Source: Paraburkholderia caribensis (lineage in GTDB: Bacteria > Pseudomonadota > Gammaproteobacteria > Burkholderiales > Burkholderiaceae). Taken from it: a DNA stretch of 64,000 bases. The notes below the pieces were generated by a model. That model had not been told where the DNA came from. It saw only the letters and a list, made by a program, of their open reading frames with translations, and ran no database searches. Below, piece by piece: positions 1 to 7,606 of the stretch (positions are counted from its first letter, which is position 1; each line of letters opens with the position of its first letter). Made by a program: the position numbers and the translations under genes. The stretch lies in assembly GCF_002902945.1 (NCBI RefSeq), contig NZ_CP026101.1:1550001-1614000 (forward strand). Direction: 5' to 3'.

Positions 1-85
1 CCGTGGGCAACGCGAAGGCGGTGCCCGACACGAGCATCAGCGAAAGCGTCAGGGACACACCGGCTGCTGCGAGCAATTTTTTCAT
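1..85 (-). CDS. Secreted protein, N-terminus only (cut by window edge)
   Basis: Only the first 28 codons, read leftward from an ATG at 83-85, lie in the window. They form a classic Sec signal peptide: a Lys-Lys n-region, a hydrophobic core rich in Leu and Ala, and an Ala-Phe-Ala cleavage site before Leu-Pro-Thr. The product is therefore exported to the periplasm or outer surface. It lies 109 nt downstream of the pspA-like gene on the same strand and could be co-transcribed with it. The mature part is outside the window, so no function can be given. Confidence 0.7.
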   Translation of the reverse strand, partial: MKKLLAAAGVSLTLSLMLVSGTAFALPT

Positions 86-194
86 GATGCGGGCCGGGCG
101 GATTGACGCCCGTCTCCTTACTATCGAGTTGCCGTGCCGCGCGGCCGTCGTGTCGTAGTACACGGCGCCGCGCAGCACATCGCCTGTCTCGCGC

Positions 195-875
195 TTATTG
201 CGCAGGCGTGTCCAGCTGCTTCTTCAGCGCGGCGAGACGGTCGTCGATCGACGGGCCGCGGTTGAGGTCCTCGAGCTTGTCGTCGAGCGCCTTGCCGCTC
301 TTCACATCGGCCGAATTCAGGCGTGCGTCGGAACGTGCCGTCGACAGCGCGACCTTGTCCTCCAGCTTCTGAAAGTCTTCAGCAAGATTCTTGCCGCCGA
401 TTCCGCCCAGCGCCGTGGCCGCCGTGTCCTTGGCCTCCGCGATCTGCTGTTTGGCCTGCAGGATGTTCGAGCGCGCATTCAGGTCGTTGCGGCGCTGACG
501 CATGTCGTCGATCTGCGTCTTCAACTGCTCGACGGACGGCTCGAGTGTTGCGAGTTCCTTAGCGAGCGCATCGCGTTCGGCTTCTGCCGTGGACTGCGCG
601 CCGAGCGCCTCGCGCGCGAGCGCTTCGTCGCCCGACTGCAGCGCGCGTTTGGCGCCGTCTTCGTACTTCTTCGCCTTGTCGGCGGCCACGTCGCGCTTGC
701 TTTGCTGCGTGGCGACCTGCGCCTGGATCTCGATCAGCGAGTTCTCCGCTTTCGCGATGCTCTCGTCGAGTTCGCGCACGATCTGGCGCGCATCACGCGA
801 CGGGTCTTGCACGGAGTCGGCTGCATCGTTCAAGAGACCTTTGACCGTCCGCGTGATGCTGTCAAAAAGCGACAT
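195..875 (-). CDS. pspA: PspA/IM30 family phage-shock protein
   Basis: This 226-residue, almost entirely helical coiled-coil protein matches the PspA/IM30 (ESCRT-III-like) family. It starts with the amphipathic membrane-binding helix MSLFDSITRTVKGLLND, followed by the conserved QDP motif and long charged heptads (about residues 25-160). Known family members bind and stabilise stressed inner membrane from the cytoplasmic side; some also inhibit the activator PspF. I chose the ATG at 873-875 because a GGAGG lies 8 nt upstream; the frame stays open another 15 codons but those lack family resemblance. No pspF, pspB or pspC is adjacent, so regulation probably differs from the enteric psp operon. 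Confidence 0.9.
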   Translation of the reverse strand: MSLFDSITRTVKGLLNDAADSVQDPSRDARQIVRELDESIAKAENSLIEIQAQVATQQSKRDVAADKAKKYEDGAKRALQSGDEALAREALGAQSTAEAERDALAKELATLEPSVEQLKTQIDDMRQRRNDLNARSNILQAKQQIAEAKDTAATALGGIGGKNLAEDFQKLEDKVALSTARSDARLNSADVKSGKALDDKLEDLNRGPSIDDRLAALKKQLDTPAQ

Positions 876-1389
876 GAAATACCTCCATTGATTGAAATCG
901 ATGCTGAATACCCGGCGCATTGAACCTGGTGCGCGACGACATCGACTTAACGTAGTTTACGCCGCCCTGCGCAATGCTGCGGGTCTTGCTCCATGCCATC
1001 AGACAACGTGCCTTCGTGCTCGTTGCATGACGGCGGAGCAAACGGACCTGACATCGGGGCGCGCGCCCGGAATGCAAGAGCCGAGTACGCATTCGAGTTG
1101 TCACGTCGCACGCTTCGACGCTTCATACACGCGTCGCAATCGATGCACGACCGGCTATTCAACAGCTCGCGGATATTACACCACGCGTACCCTTAAAGCC
1201 GTCTTAAAACGCGATTTCCTGCGCCTTTCAGCCGATGCTTTCGCAATCTTTGCGACGTGTGGCGTCATACGCAACGTGATGAACGAATCAGCGTGCGGAT
1301 TTGTCAAACTGCGCGGCCGGATTCTTTCGGATAGCCGACGATACCGCGCCCGCGAGCGCATCGTACTCGCGTCATGTGGCGCTGCGAAT
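876..1389. other. Intergenic stretch, pspA-like promoter side
   Basis: This stretch of about 510 bp lies between the 5' end of the pspA-like gene and the 3' end of the ribbon-helix-helix gene, both on the minus strand. Short open frames exist on both strands but none has a ribosome binding site or recognisable protein. It should contain the pspA promoter; I could not find a convincing sigma-54 site. Confidence 0.5.
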
Positions 1390-2016
1390 TCAGGCGAAGT
1401 GGCCGCTGCCTTCGGCGGGATCGATGCCCGGTTCGTCGTCTTCGTGCGCTTGCTGACGTTTGCTTGCGGCATTGCGTTTCGACGACGGCAGTGCGGGCGT
1501 GCTGGTGGCGGCATTGACGGCGTCATGCGACGCGAGCGCGGCGGCTTTCGCGGCCGCCACGCGAGCGGCAGCCTGAGCGGTGGCATCGTCGTCGGTGCTG
1601 TCGGGCGTGACGGACACATCGTGCGCCGCGAGCGCGGCGACGGGCGTGGCGACATCGATGGGAGCGAGCGCCTCGTGCGGCATGCCGGAGGCGGCGAAGA
1701 CGGTATCGTTTTCAGTCGGCGTGCTTTTGCTGCCCGGCGCGGGCGATCGGAGCGCGGCCGGCGTGGCTTGCCGCAGGTGCTTGCTTGCGCGCGCAACGCG
1801 TTGCAGCGCTTCGTTCAGCGCGTCGGGTTCGCGTGGCGCGCGCAACCGGTCGACGATGCTCGCCGCCTTGACCTGCTCGCTGGTCGCGCCGAAGCTCAGC
1901 ACCGCACGCCGCATCAGTTCGCTGACGCTGATGCCGAGGTTCTCCGCCGTCGTGGAGATGGCGCGTTTCTGGGCGGGGCTGACGAAGACGACGATGCGTT
2001 CGCTAGGCTTGTTCAT
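1390..2016 (-). CDS. Ribbon-helix-helix-like protein with Ala-rich tail
   Basis: This 208-residue protein has an N-terminal segment of about 50 residues (SERIVVFVSPAQKRAI, then a helix-turn-helix-like AENLGISVSELMRRAV) that resembles the CopG/Arc ribbon-helix-helix or mobilisation-protein MobC-like DNA-binding fold. The rest is low-complexity, rich in Ala, Ser and Pro, and probably disordered. It may be a small DNA-binding regulator. No relaxase or toxin partner is adjacent, so it is not obviously part of a plasmid or toxin-antitoxin unit. Third-position GC is high, as in real genes here. The start has no strong ribosome binding site. Function unknown. Confidence 0.7.
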   Translation of the reverse strand: MNKPSERIVVFVSPAQKRAISTTAENLGISVSELMRRAVLSFGATSEQVKAASIVDRLRAPREPDALNEALQRVARASKHLRQATPAALRSPAPGSKSTPTENDTVFAASGMPHEALAPIDVATPVAALAAHDVSVTPDSTDDDATAQAAARVAAAKAAALASHDAVNAATSTPALPSSKRNAASKRQQAHEDDEPGIDPAEGSGHFA

Positions 2017-2644
2017 AGGTCGGCTCGCGTTCTTTGTTGGTGTCGAACTGCGGAGGAATCCGGGCAGGGCGGCGAGTCCTGCTTGGCGCGCGTCGAGCCA
2101 TCATAAGACTAAATCGCGGCGCGCGGTTGGGCGCTGGCGCAAATCGGGCGGCCCGTAAAATGGCTGTCACATCAATGAGTTGCTACGTTTGAAGATGTAT
2201 TGTCCACAGGGCTGTGAACATTTTCTGTTGATAACCGCACGACGCGGCACAACCGGACTCGCGTGGCGGGACACAGTGTTTTTTCTTACATCGGGGCGCA
2301 ATCATGAGGGAATTCTTACAAAAAAATCACTTTCAGCGCCGCTTGATTTCTTTAAAATGCGCTGTTACGTTGCGCCAGACACCGCCTGGGCGCGCCGTGC
2401 GGCCGACCGGGACGGGGTGAAAAGTCGGCGCCGCGCGGCGGCAATCGCCAGAGGCAGAGGCCGTCGTCATGTGTTGCGCGCGAGCGTCCCGTGCATGGCG
2501 GCCGTCGGATCGGCGGCAAGGCGCCGATCTGGCGCGCAACGGTGCCGCAGTCGCGCGTTATGTCGCGGCAGCGGCGCCACGATCACGATCCAGGCGCACT
2601 GCGCGTGCAACTCCGGCGTGTAGGTAGCGCCCATCATTCCAGTC
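2017..2644. other. Long intergenic region before the PBP gene, with DnaA-box-like sites
   Basis: About 630 bp without a credible gene. It holds two DnaA-box-like 9-mers on opposite strands: TTGTCCACA at 2200-2208 and TGTTGATAA at 2226-2234 (reverse TTATCAACA), each one mismatch from TTATCCACA. They are followed by an AT-richer patch at about 2275-2360. The promoter of the penicillin-binding protein gene should lie here, for example around TAAAAT near 2352. Confidence 0.4.
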
Positions 2645-5194
2645 ATGCCAATCATCAAACGACCGCATTCTTCCAGCTCTTCAGGGCATTCAGGCCGCGA
2701 GCCATCTTTCGGCAGCAACGACAACCCGAGCCGCGATTACCGCTACGCGCAGCGCGAAGAAGACGACCGCGATGAGCGCGGGCGCGGTGCCCGCTCGGGT
2801 CGTTCGGGTCGTTCGATAGGCGGCACGATCGCGTTGTGGTTCGCCGGACTGTTCGCGACGCTCGCGGTGGTCGGCGCGCTGATCATCGGCTATGCGCTCG
2901 TCGTGATGGGGCCGCAACTGCCGTCGCTCGATGCGCTCACCGACTACCGCCCCAAAGTGCCGCTGCGCATCTATACGGCGGACCACGTGCTGATCGGCGA
3001 GTTCGGCGAGGAGCGTCGCAGTCTGGTGCGCTTCCAGGACATCCCCGACGTGCAGAAGAAAGCCGTGCTCGCGATCGAGGACTACCGCTTCTATGAGCAT
3101 GGCGGTGTCGATTTCATCGGCATTTTGCGCGCGGGTTTCGCGGATCTCGCACATGGCGGCTCGTCGCAAGGCGCGAGCACGATCACGATGCAGGTCGCGC
3201 GCAACTTCTTCCTGTCGAGCGAGAAAACGTACACGCGCAAGATCTATGAAATGCTGCTCGCCTACAAGATCGAGCGCGCACTGACGAAGGATCAGATTCT
3301 CGAGCTGTACATGAACCAGATCTATCTGGGCGAGCGCGCGTACGGCTTCGCGGCTGCGGCGCGGGTGTACTTCGGCAAGGATCTGAAGGACATCACGCTC
3401 GCGCAGGCGGCGATGCTCGCGGGGCTGCCGAAGGCGCCGTCCGCGTACAACCCGGTCGTCAACCCGAAGCGCGCGAAGATCCGCCAGGAGTACATCCTGA
3501 AGCGGATGCTCGATCTGAACTACATCACGCAAGACCAGTACAACCAGGCCATCAAGGAAGAGATTCGTACGAAGACGGCGGGTAACGAATACAGCGTGCA
3601 CGCCGAGTACATCGCGGAAATGGTCCGCCAGATGATGTACGCGCAGTACAAGGACGAGACCTACACGCGCGGTCTGAACGTCACGACGACGATCGATTCC
3701 GCGGATCAGGAAGCGGCCTATCTTGCCGTGCGCAAGGGCGTGATGGACTACGAGCGCCGTCACGGCTATCGCGGACCGGAAGGTTTCGTCGAGTTGCCGG
3801 CTGCCGGCGACGAGCGCGACGAAGCCATCGAAGACGCGCTCAACGATCACCCTGACAACGGCGAGATCATTGCGGCCGTCGTGACGTCGGCGACGCCGAA
3901 GGAAGTGAAGGCGCAATTGCTGGACGGTACGCAGGCGAGCGTGACGGGCGAGGGCTTGCGTTTCGCGGCGGGCGCGCTGTCGGCGCGTGCGGCGCAGGCG
4001 CAGCGTATCCGGCCGGGCTCGATCGTGCGCCTGATTGCCGATGCGAACGGCAACTGGCAGATCACGCAGTTGCCGCAGGTGGAAGGCGCGCTCGTGTCGA
4101 TGACACCGCAGGACGGCGCGATCCGCGCGCTGGTCGGCGGCTTCGACTTCAACAAGAACAAGTTCAACCACGTGACGCAGGCATGGCGTCAGCCGGGTTC
4201 GAGTTTCAAGCCGTTCATTTATTCGGCGGCGCTCGACAAGGGCCTCGGACCGGCGACCATCATCAACGATGCACCGCTGTACTTCCCGCCGAGCGCGCCG
4301 GGCGGCGACGCGTGGGAGCCGAAGGACGACGATCAGCCGGATGGTCCGATGCCGATGCGTCTCGCGCTGCAGAAGTCGAAAAACCTCGTGTCGATCCGCA
4401 TCCTGTCGTATATCGGCACGAAGTACGCGCAGGATTTCGTCACGCAGCGCTTTGGCTTCGACGCCGACAAGACGCCGCCGTATCTGCCGATGGCGCTTGG
4501 TGCCGGTCTGGTGACGCCGCTGCAATCGGCGGGTGCGTATAGCGTGTTTGCGAACGGCGGTTACCGGATCAATCCGTATCTGATCGGCGAAGTCGACGAC
4601 GCGCACGGCCAGCCGCTGTCGCGCGCGCAGCCGCTGACGGCGGGCAAGGATGCGCCGCGCACGCTGGAGCCGCGCAACGCGTACATCATGAACAGCCTGT
4701 TGCATTCGGTGGCGACGGCGGGCACGGGCGCGGGCACGAATGTGCTGCATCGTAACGATCTGCAAGGCAAGACGGGTACGACGAACGATGCGAAGGACGG
4801 CTGGTTCGCCGGGTATCAGCAATCGCTGGTGGCTGTGGCGTGGATGGGATATGACCAGCCGAAGTCGCTCGGTAGCCGCGAGTTTGGCGCGCAACTGGCG
4901 TTGCCGATCTGGGTCGAGTATATGCAGCGTGCGCTGCGAGGGGTGCCGCAGGTTGAGCCTGAGATGCCTCAGGGCGTGACTTCCGTCGATGGTGAGTTGT
5001 TCTATGCGGATATGACGCCTGGGAACGGGTTTGTTGCGAGTATTGGGATGGATTCGGCGAATCCGCTCGCGAGTGGTGGGGATGCTGTCGGCGCGGTTGG
5101 GCCGGCTGGAATGACGCCGCCGGCGCCGCCGCCGAATGTTACTTCGACTGAGAGGAAGCAGATTATGGATCTGTTTGAGTCGAATAAGCCGTAA
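2645..5194 (+). CDS. Class A penicillin-binding protein (PBP1A type)
   Basis: This 849-residue bifunctional peptidoglycan synthase has an unusually long, Ser/Arg/Asp-rich cytoplasmic tail (residues 1-58) and one membrane anchor (about 60-89). The glycosyltransferase domain carries catalytic Glu145 in AIEDYRFYEHGG and the QGASTITMQ motif (175-183). The transpeptidase domain has Ser519-x-x-Lys522 (SSFK), Ser578-Lys-Asn580 and Lys709-Thr-Gly711. All catalytic residues are present, so it should polymerise and cross-link glycan strands in the periplasm. In Burkholderia the main mrcA lies beside pil and aro genes; those are absent here, so I infer an additional paralogue. It is monocistronic and ends next to the palindromic repeat element. 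Confidence 0.93.
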   Translation: MPIIKRPHSSSSSGHSGREPSFGSNDNPSRDYRYAQREEDDRDERGRGARSGRSGRSIGGTIALWFAGLFATLAVVGALIIGYALVVMGPQLPSLDALTDYRPKVPLRIYTADHVLIGEFGEERRSLVRFQDIPDVQKKAVLAIEDYRFYEHGGVDFIGILRAGFADLAHGGSSQGASTITMQVARNFFLSSEKTYTRKIYEMLLAYKIERALTKDQILELYMNQIYLGERAYGFAAAARVYFGKDLKDITLAQAAMLAGLPKAPSAYNPVVNPKRAKIRQEYILKRMLDLNYITQDQYNQAIKEEIRTKTAGNEYSVHAEYIAEMVRQMMYAQYKDETYTRGLNVTTTIDSADQEAAYLAVRKGVMDYERRHGYRGPEGFVELPAAGDERDEAIEDALNDHPDNGEIIAAVVTSATPKEVKAQLLDGTQASVTGEGLRFAAGALSARAAQAQRIRPGSIVRLIADANGNWQITQLPQVEGALVSMTPQDGAIRALVGGFDFNKNKFNHVTQAWRQPGSSFKPFIYSAALDKGLGPATIINDAPLYFPPSAPGGDAWEPKDDDQPDGPMPMRLALQKSKNLVSIRILSYIGTKYAQDFVTQRFGFDADKTPPYLPMALGAGLVTPLQSAGAYSVFANGGYRINPYLIGEVDDAHGQPLSRAQPLTAGKDAPRTLEPRNAYIMNSLLHSVATAGTGAGTNVLHRNDLQGKTGTTNDAKDGWFAGYQQSLVAVAWMGYDQPKSLGSREFGAQLALPIWVEYMQRALRGVPQVEPEMPQGVTSVDGELFYADMTPGNGFVASIGMDSANPLASGGDAVGAVGPAGMTPPAPPPNVTSTERKQIMDLFESNKP

Positions 5195-5253
5195 GGGGTG
5201 GAGTTGTGCGGGCGGTTTGGGTTAGGGTTTGCTTTTGCTTTTGCTTTTGCTTT

Positions 5254-5914
5254 CGCTGGCATCCGCGTTACGTTAGCTCGCTTCACGCGTCGCCCCTGTG
5301 CGGGGCGGCACCTACTTTTCTTTGCCGCCGCAAAGAAAAGTAGGCAAAAGAAAGCGGCTCACACCGCCAATTCTTGACGTTTGTCCACGGGCCCCCAACG
5401 GCCCCGTACTTCGCACGGCAACGCACCGGTTAGCGTGCGTTGCCAACGCTCTCTCTGTACGCCTCACCCGCTTCACGCTCCCGCATCACTTCACGTCGTG
5501 CCAGACAGTCTGCCGCCGCCCAGGTGGCAAACTGTGTGTCGGCTTTCGCACCGTACACGCATCACTCCGGACTCGGTAGCACGATTGGTGTCTCTGGTAA
5601 GAGCGCCAACCTCTGCGGTGCGACAACCTACACACAGTTTGCCACCTGGGCGGCGCGTACCATTCGCTGCCGCTTGCGCAAGTACGGGTGTCCGAAGCAG
5701 GTGAGGCGCTTGTTCAGAGCGCTGGCAACGAACGTGGGTCACGTGGTTGCCGTGTGAAGCGTAAGAACCTTTGGGGGCCCTCAGGCAAGAACAAGTGCTG
5801 GCGGTGTGAGCCGCTTTCTTTTGCCTACTTTTCTTTGCGGCGGCAAAGAAAAGTAGGTGCCGCCCCGCACAGGGGCGACGCGTGAAGCACGCTAACGAAT
5901 CGCGGATGCCAGCG
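5254..5914. repeat. Nested palindromic repeat element, copy A
   Basis: The 661-bp element begins and ends with 115-bp near-perfect inverted arms (5254-5368 and 5800-5914). Each arm contains a 34-bp hairpin (5311-5344 and 5824-5857; arms CCTACTTTTCTTTGC, 4-nt loop) next to a GCCCC/GGGGC hairpin. The 431-bp interior has its own inverted pair around TGGCAAACTGTGTGT (about 5516-5539 and 5632-5655). It has no plausible gene and fills the gap between two convergent genes. A second copy at 51981-52640 has the same architecture and nearly equal length, with the interior reversed. It is not a recognised insertion sequence, since no transposase is present. It may act as a bidirectional terminator. Confidence 0.88.
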
Positions 5915-5954
5915 CAAAGGGCAAAACGCAAAACGCGGCTGCCAGCGCAAAGGC

Positions 5955-6074
5955 AAACAAACCAAAACCAAACAAACCAAAACCAAACAAACCAAAACCA
6001 AACAAACCAAAACCAAACAAACCAAAACCAAACAAACCAAAACCAAACAAACCAAAACCAAACAAACCAAAACC
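5955..6074. repeat. 15-bp tandem repeat, eight copies
   Basis: Eight perfect copies of AAACAAACCAAAACC follow the right arm of palindromic element A, plus a partial ninth. Because 15 is a multiple of three, every frame is open; one frame reads Gln-Thr-Asn-Gln-Asn repeated and the other strand reads Trp/Phe/Val repeats. I see no start site or family for either, so I treat it as a non-coding array of low-GC sequence in a high-GC genome. The left flank of element A carries a related T-rich run (TTTTGC units, about 5229-5252). Confidence 0.9.
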
Positions 6075-6135
6075 AAACCGCCCCCGCTAGAACAAGCCGG
6101 TGAACAAAAACCGTTGATAACACCAACCCCGAGAT

Positions 6136-7605
6136 TCACTGCACAACAGGCGACGCCAATCCTTCGCCCGGAGGATCCCCCATCGCCTGAAACAACGCCG
6201 CCGTATCGTTCAGTCTCGCACCGGTAAACCGAATCTCATCAAGCCGCGCATTGCGATACTGCTGCTCGCTCGCCCGCGCCGCGGTAACCGGCACAGCCCC
6301 CAGCCGATACCTCGCAGCCGTCTCCTCAAACGACTTCTGCGCGGCAAGCGCAGCCACACTCGCGGCATCGAGCGATTGGGCATCATGCTCGAGCGCGGCG
6401 AGCGTATCCGCGACATTCTGAAACGCCGCCAGCACAGTCTGCTTGTACTGCGACGTCGCAGCATCATACGAAGCGACCGCCGCGCGCCGCTGTGCAAACA
6501 GCGCACCGCCATGAAAGATCGGCTGCGTGATCGATGCGCCGATGCTCCAGATCGCCCCCGCGCCCGACAGCGCAACAGGCCAGCTGAATCCGCCTTGTCC
6601 CATCGACGCGCTCAGCGTCAAGCTCGGAAACATCTGCGCAGTCGCGACGCCGACATCGGCGGCAGCAGCCTTGAGCGTCGCATCGGCGGCCTGAATATCG
6701 GGGCGTGCCTTGAGCAGATCGGAAGGCACGGAGACGGGCACCTGCTCCGGCACATGCAGCGACGCAAGATCGAGCGCAGGCGGCGCCTCGTCCGGCGTAC
6801 GTCCGAGCAGCACCGCAAGCGCATGCCGCGTCGTCAGCAACTGCTGGCGTGCCGGCGGCAGACTCGCGGCAAGCGAAGCAGCGCTCTGCTGCGCGTTCAA
6901 CAGATCGCCATGCGATACCGCGCCGAGTGCGTAGCGGCGCTGCGTGTCGCGCGCCTGATCGTCGGCGAGCGCGACGAGCCGCTCCGTGGTTTGCACCTGC
7001 GCGTCGAGCATCGCCGCCGAAATCGCCGCGGCCACGATGTTCGCAGCCAGCGCGCGCCGCGCCGCATCGAACTGGTACGCCTGCACGTTCACACGCGACG
7101 CCAGCGCCGCATTCGCGAGCCGCGACGCGCCGAAAATATCGAACGTGTACTGCGCCTGCAACTGCCCGACAAACGTGTTGTACAGAAACGTATTCGGCCC
7201 GATCTCGGGAATCGCCAGCGCGCGCTGGCGAGCCGCCTGGCCGCCCGCATCGATGGTCGGCAACATGTTGCTGCCGACCTGTGCGCGCAACTGCTCGCGT
7301 GCAGCCGTGAGACTCTTGTCGGCGGCGGCGAGCGTCGGGCTGTTGCGCAAGCCTTCGTCGACGAGCGCGTTCAGTTGATCGGATTCGAACGTGCGCCACC
7401 ATTGCGGCACCGCCTTCGCGCCCACCACGAACTGCTGCGCGACCCCTTGCGCCGGCACGGTCTGCGCCGGTTGCGGATCGGCGCCATAGTGCGCGGGTTC
7501 GGGCATCGCGGGCGGATTGCCGTTCGGGCCGAACGAACAGGCCGCCGCGAACACGCAAGCAACGGCTACGGCAACAGACCTACGGGTCAGCGAAACAAGG
7601 CTCAT
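6136..7605 (-). CDS. RND efflux outer-membrane factor (NodT/OprM family lipoprotein)
   Basis: This 489-residue protein is a TolC-like outer-membrane channel. The N-terminus is a lipoprotein signal peptide with the lipobox AAAC-S near residue 23, as in OprM-type proteins. Two repeated outer-membrane-factor domains with long Ala/Gln-rich helices follow, including a typical second-repeat RPDIQAADATLKAAAADVGV segment. It supplies the exit duct for the tripartite pump. Its start ATG lies one nucleotide from the permease stop, so it is the third gene of an adaptor-permease-channel operon. The palindromic element lies just past its stop. Confidence 0.93.
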   Translation of the reverse strand: MSLVSLTRRSVAVAVACVFAAACSFGPNGNPPAMPEPAHYGADPQPAQTVPAQGVAQQFVVGAKAVPQWWRTFESDQLNALVDEGLRNSPTLAAADKSLTAAREQLRAQVGSNMLPTIDAGGQAARQRALAIPEIGPNTFLYNTFVGQLQAQYTFDIFGASRLANAALASRVNVQAYQFDAARRALAANIVAAAISAAMLDAQVQTTERLVALADDQARDTQRRYALGAVSHGDLLNAQQSAASLAASLPPARQQLLTTRHALAVLLGRTPDEAPPALDLASLHVPEQVPVSVPSDLLKARPDIQAADATLKAAAADVGVATAQMFPSLTLSASMGQGGFSWPVALSGAGAIWSIGASITQPIFHGGALFAQRRAAVASYDAATSQYKQTVLAAFQNVADTLAALEHDAQSLDAASVAALAAQKSFEETAARYRLGAVPVTAARASEQQYRNARLDEIRFTGARLNDTAALFQAMGDPPGEGLASPVVQ

Positions 7606-7606
7606 G

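Noticed and set aside
2690..4894. 734-codon frame opposite the PBP gene
   Set aside because: Arg/His-rich shadow of a GC-rich gene; the other strand has all PBP catalytic motifs.
5491..6126. 211-codon minus-strand frame rich in Trp/Phe/Val repeats
   Set aside because: It arises from the 15-bp tandem repeat, which is open in all frames, and the palindromic element; no start signal or family.
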